The notes under the pieces were generated by a model. The model was not told the origin of the DNA. It did no database searches and saw only the letters and a list, made by a program, of their open reading frames with translations. From Deltaproteobacteria bacterium (GTDB taxonomy: Bacteria; Desulfobacterota; Desulfobacteria; Desulfobacterales; ETH-SRB1), in assembly GCA_019314185.1 (NCBI GenBank), contig JAFCZU010000099.1, positions 1 through 9,164 on the forward strand: DNA of 9,164 nt, written 5' to 3'. This document shows, in pieces, positions 6,594-9,164 of the stretch. Position 1 is the first letter of the stretch. Every line of letters begins with the position of its first letter. The position numbers and the translations under genes are program-made.

Positions 6594-7624
6594 TTTCGAC
6601 CATCCTTTTGTTTGTTGTTAATCTTTGATCTTTCAGCTTCCATGTAGGGCCAGTATTCTTGAACGTCTATCCCGGTTAAGCCTGATAAGCCTTTATTTTC
6701 ATTAGACAACAACTGCTGTAAGAATCTTTTTGTCTTTGGTTTCATGGGGGGATACTTCTTGTTGCTCACGGTATTATGTTTTCTGAGAAACTTGCTGCAC
6801 CACAGTAGTAATGGTTTGTTGGGGCGACTCTTTGGCATATCCGGTAGATGTGTTTGGCTATACGTAGGTAGCGTTCTAAAAAAATGATTAAAGATAGTCT
6901 GTAAGCGCAGGCTCCTGAATCCCTTAGAAACATTATGCCGAGTCTCAATACAACTAACGTCGATACTTGATGCCAAGCCCAGGAATTTGCATAGATCATC
7001 AACAGTCTCTTGTGGTTTCTTAATAAAACTTTCAAAGATTATGAACTTCATATTCTTATCCGGGAAATACTCTCTGTACCTCTCGATTTGTTGTTTGTAA
7101 AAACTTCTCTTCAATATGTTTTCAGGCGCATATTGTATCGTGTTTTCAAAATCGTAAACAGCCTCCCCTGATCGAACAGAATGCCAATAGTGGGAATATG
7201 CTCTCGCAACCGGATCGCGCAACATAAATATCAGCTTAACATCAGGCAATAGTTTAGCTATGCGGTATGGAGCCTTTTGGGACACAAGATACGTTGTCGA
7301 ATGTTCTCCTATTATTTGGTCTTCTCGTGCCTCAGCGAAGAAAGATTGATACCAGCTTAAGTATTCGGAAAGGTTTTTGTCGTAATTGTAGAAAGACCAA
7401 TCATTCGATAGCTGAATGAAAAAATCAGGATGTTGCTCAATATCATCAATATCGAAGAAAAATATTTCCGGATTAGGTATGAAGATGCCTGTGTGTTGAT
7501 TGAGCATATGGCGTAACGAAGTCGTCCCGGACTTCATTGCGCCGACTATGATAAAGTCGGGCAGATTATGCCTATGTTGTGATAATTCGTCGGGTTTTCT
7601 ATTTGAAGATATATCAATACTCAT
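6566..7624 (-). CDS. PAPS-dependent carbohydrate sulfotransferase (352 aa)
   Basis: The protein belongs to the sulfotransferase family that moves sulfate from PAPS to a sugar hydroxyl or amine. VGAMKSGTTSL at residues 27-37 is the 5'-phosphosulfate loop, with Lys31 and Thr34/Thr35. LRDPVARAYSHYW at 135-147 is the 3'-phosphate-binding motif, with Arg136 and Ser144. NPEIFFFD at 51-58 matches the KExHFFD-like motif of heparan sulfate sulfotransferases, where the glutamate (here Glu53) acts as the base, and GEHSTTYL at 106-113 matches their GExxPxYL motif. There is no signal peptide or membrane segment, so it acts in the cytoplasm, which fits modification before ABC export. The ATG at 7624 has a weak AAGG site 11 bases upstream. 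Its 3' end overlaps wzm by 28 bases. The substrate is probably the exported glycan, inferred from context. The tail after about residue 240 has no recognised motif. Confidence 0.93.
   Translation of the reverse strand: MSIDISSNRKPDELSQHRHNLPDFIIVGAMKSGTTSLRHMLNQHTGIFIPNPEIFFFDIDDIEQHPDFFIQLSNDWSFYNYDKNLSEYLSWYQSFFAEAREDQIIGEHSTTYLVSQKAPYRIAKLLPDVKLIFMLRDPVARAYSHYWHSVRSGEAVYDFENTIQYAPENILKRSFYKQQIERYREYFPDKNMKFIIFESFIKKPQETVDDLCKFLGLASSIDVSCIETRHNVSKGFRSLRLQTIFNHFFRTLPTYSQTHLPDMPKSRPNKPLLLWCSKFLRKHNTVSNKKYPPMKPKTKRFLQQLLSNENKGLSGLTGIDVQEYWPYMEAERSKINNKQKDGRNWILIQSLS
6603..6607 (-). promoter_or_regulatory. Ribosome binding site that fixes the TTG start of wzm
   Basis: AAGGA on the minus strand lies nine bases before TTG at 6593 and inside the sulfotransferase coding sequence. 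A nearer ATG at about 6604 is in another frame and stops after six codons, so it cannot start wzm. This supports TTG as the true start. Confidence 0.6.
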
Positions 7625-7674
7625 ATAATTACGTACCTTAGAACGTACTACTTACCTTTGTTACTTGTCATACT

Positions 7675-7690
7675 GAGACCTTTGCAAAAC
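7675..7690. other. Short string resembling an insertion-sequence terminal repeat
   Basis: The plus-strand string GAGACCTTTGCAAAAC sits in the 94-base gap between the GT-C gene and the sulfotransferase gene. From memory, GAGACCTTTGCAAAA is close to the terminal inverted repeat of some IS5-family (IS1106-like) elements. No second end, transposase or clear target duplication is visible here, so at most it is a solo end or excision scar, and chance similarity is possible. Confidence 0.25.
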
Positions 7691-7718
7691 GTTCAATATT
7701 TATACAAACTTTCGACCG

Positions 7719-9164
7719 TCAAGATAACCTGTCTCTTAGCTGGTAGACTCTTACCGGATATTTTGCCAGCCCTGCAGTATGGACTAATTCATACTTTGAG
7801 TCAAGGAAGTCCGTGAGCCGGGGTATCTGCCTGAAATAGGTTCTCTCAGTAAAGCCGTCAAGGATAACCACCTCTGGAGGTCGTGTTTGAATGGCTGATT
7901 GCAACCTCTCTTTTTCCTTTTCTGAAATCTCGAATTCGAATGCCAGTGGATGGGAGATATTCAAGAATGGCCTTCGCAGCGCTTGGAGTCCCCAGATGAG
8001 GCCACCCGACATCACCGTATCAGTGACGCGGGTATGCGTCCTTAGGTACGCAGAGGTTTTTTCCAAAGACTGTGGGGACCACGGAGAATCGTAAGATAGG
8101 TTCAACGTGATAGCCGAATAAGCGAGGCTGAGAACGAAAGCTCCCAAGACGGCAGAGAGGCTGATAAACTTGGTATAGTCTTTCAATGTTGGCCGTAATT
8201 CTTTTCCTGATAATGCCAAGGGGATAGTAAAAATAAGTCCTATGATCGCGAGTCTCGGAACTACTCCTGACAAATATGGTTTGAGAAGCGGTTGACGCGA
8301 AAATAGAAGCAAGGTAACAATGGCCAACAGGGCCGATATAAAAACTAAACGACGGGTTGAGAACTTAAATACTGATACAAAATTGAAAAGGGCAAATAAA
8401 GTAATGGCCAAAGAAGCGTACTGACCTCCTCCAACGGAGGTCTTGTAATTCGATTGAATAAAGAAGAAAATAGCTGACAGACACAGCCCTACCAGGATAA
8501 AATGTTCCAAAGCTCTATTCTTTTCCAAGCGGGAAACAGTATGGCAAATCCAGGCCGAGAAGATAATCACTAAAGGAGGCAGAAATTCCCGGGAGTAGTC
8601 GATATAAAATCCTCTAGTATGATAGAAAAAAGCGTACGCCATAAATAGAACAAAAGCCCAGAGGTATAAAAGTGAATAAGAAATCGCGGGCTCTTTGCCC
8701 CGCAGTTTATCGCGAGAAAGAAGATGACCACAGAAGGTCAGTACGGAGAATGATAGCCCGACCAGCAAGAACGAGTGCATATGAAACGCCTGACGGACAT
8801 ACCTATAGTACAAGGTATAATTATGATAGGATACGTTATCTCCCGGGGAACTTAGGCTAACCGCTGGTTGCAAAGACATACCGAAAAGACCAGGTAATTT
8901 TTTTGTGGCAGAGGTCAAAAAACCAAAAGGGCTTAACCCGCTTGTGAGAAGGTCTCCAACCTCCATGAAGTTGCTGTAGGAAATGAGTACCAGCAAGAAA
9001 ACACCGATATATCCTACCAGGAAAAAACTAAAGGACTTAGCAATTTCAACAAGTCGTCCTTTATGAAAGAATAACAAGAATCCAAAAGCCGTTAAAGGGA
9101 CGATGAGGGCTGACTGCCTTACATAGAATCCCATGGCTGCAAAAACGCCTGCTGCGATTAACCA
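7719..9164 (-). CDS. Polytopic GT-C membrane glycosyltransferase (ArnT/GT39-like), 3' part, cut by the right edge
   Basis: The frame is open to the window end: ten codons (WLIAAGVFAA) precede the first visible ATG at 9134, inside a hydrophobic helix, so that ATG is not the start. The 481 visible residues hold about ten membrane segments. They are followed by a soluble region over roughly the last 120 residues with the SLEKTSAYLRTHT, PPEVVIL and YPVRVYQL pattern common at the carboxy terminus of GT39/ArnT-like enzymes. REFLPPLVI resembles the RxLLPxxP helix of this group. The catalytic first periplasmic loop with its acidic motif would lie upstream, outside the window, so activity cannot be judged. 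The family uses polyprenyl-phosphate sugars and works on the periplasmic side, so it may decorate the glycan or a lipid after export. It ends with TGA at 7719-7721, and a 94-base gap separates it from the sulfotransferase gene. Confidence 0.85.
   Translation of the reverse strand, partial: WLIAAGVFAAMGFYVRQSALIVPLTAFGFLLFFHKGRLVEIAKSFSFFLVGYIGVFLLVLISYSNFMEVGDLLTSGLSPFGFLTSATKKLPGLFGMSLQPAVSLSSPGDNVSYHNYTLYYRYVRQAFHMHSFLLVGLSFSVLTFCGHLLSRDKLRGKEPAISYSLLYLWAFVLFMAYAFFYHTRGFYIDYSREFLPPLVIIFSAWICHTVSRLEKNRALEHFILVGLCLSAIFFFIQSNYKTSVGGGQYASLAITLFALFNFVSVFKFSTRRLVFISALLAIVTLLLFSRQPLLKPYLSGVVPRLAIIGLIFTIPLALSGKELRPTLKDYTKFISLSAVLGAFVLSLAYSAITLNLSYDSPWSPQSLEKTSAYLRTHTRVTDTVMSGGLIWGLQALRRPFLNISHPLAFEFEISEKEKERLQSAIQTRPPEVVILDGFTERTYFRQIPRLTDFLDSKYELVHTAGLAKYPVRVYQLRDRLS

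Noticed and set aside
7698..7722. Promoter-like TTGACG and TATAAAT on the minus strand before the sulfotransferase gene
   Set aside because: The spacer between the two boxes is only 12 bases, too short for a sigma-70 promoter, and better spaced -10 candidates match poorly. A promoter in this gap remains possible but is not supported.

Overview
The window is a dense, one-directional polysaccharide biosynthesis and export cluster. Every supported gene lies on the minus strand, so transcription runs from the right edge to the left. The window suggests a Gram-negative bacterium, because a Wzm/Wzt-type ABC exporter with a carboxy-terminal carbohydrate-binding extension on the ATPase is the usual system for O-antigens or capsule-like glycans made by the ABC-dependent route. 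The mixed codon use, and an intergenic repeat of a type I associate with Desulfobacterota-like genomes, point loosely to a deltaproteobacterial or related environmental lineage. That placement is inference only. No rRNA, tRNA, CRISPR array or complete mobile element was found, and no stretch above 300 bases lacks a gene.

In transcription order the layout is as follows. (1) 9164-7719: the 3' part of a polytopic GT-C type membrane glycosyltransferase (ArnT/GT39-like), cut by the window edge. (2) 7718-7625: a 94-base gap containing a string that resembles an insertion-sequence end. (3) 7624-6566: a PAPS-dependent sulfotransferase of the heparan-sulfate-sulfotransferase-like type. (4) 6593-5769: the ABC permease Wzm, starting at TTG inside the sulfotransferase gene. 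(5) 5768-5648: a 121-base gap filled largely by an inverted repeat whose arm is built of short tandem units. (6) 5647-4313: the ATPase Wzt with a carboxy-terminal domain. (7) 4308-3091, 3089-2082 and 2080-1160: a GT4 and two GT2 glycosyltransferases separated by 4, 1 and 1 bases. (8) 1118-675: a small single-pass membrane protein of unknown function, possibly a remnant of a heparinase-like protein. (9) 678-1: the amino-terminal 226 codons of another GT4 glycosyltransferase. It overlaps the preceding stop codon and runs off the left edge.

The working model is that the cytoplasmic GT4 and GT2 enzymes build a lipid-linked glycan, the sulfotransferase adds sulfate to it, and Wzm/Wzt export the finished chain. 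The GT-C enzyme may add sugars on the periplasmic side. The most interesting point is the sulfotransferase physically overlapping the exporter permease gene. It raises the testable idea that sulfate is the chain modification or cap seen by the Wzt carboxy-terminal domain, much as methyl or phosphomethyl caps are seen in known ABC-dependent O-antigen systems.
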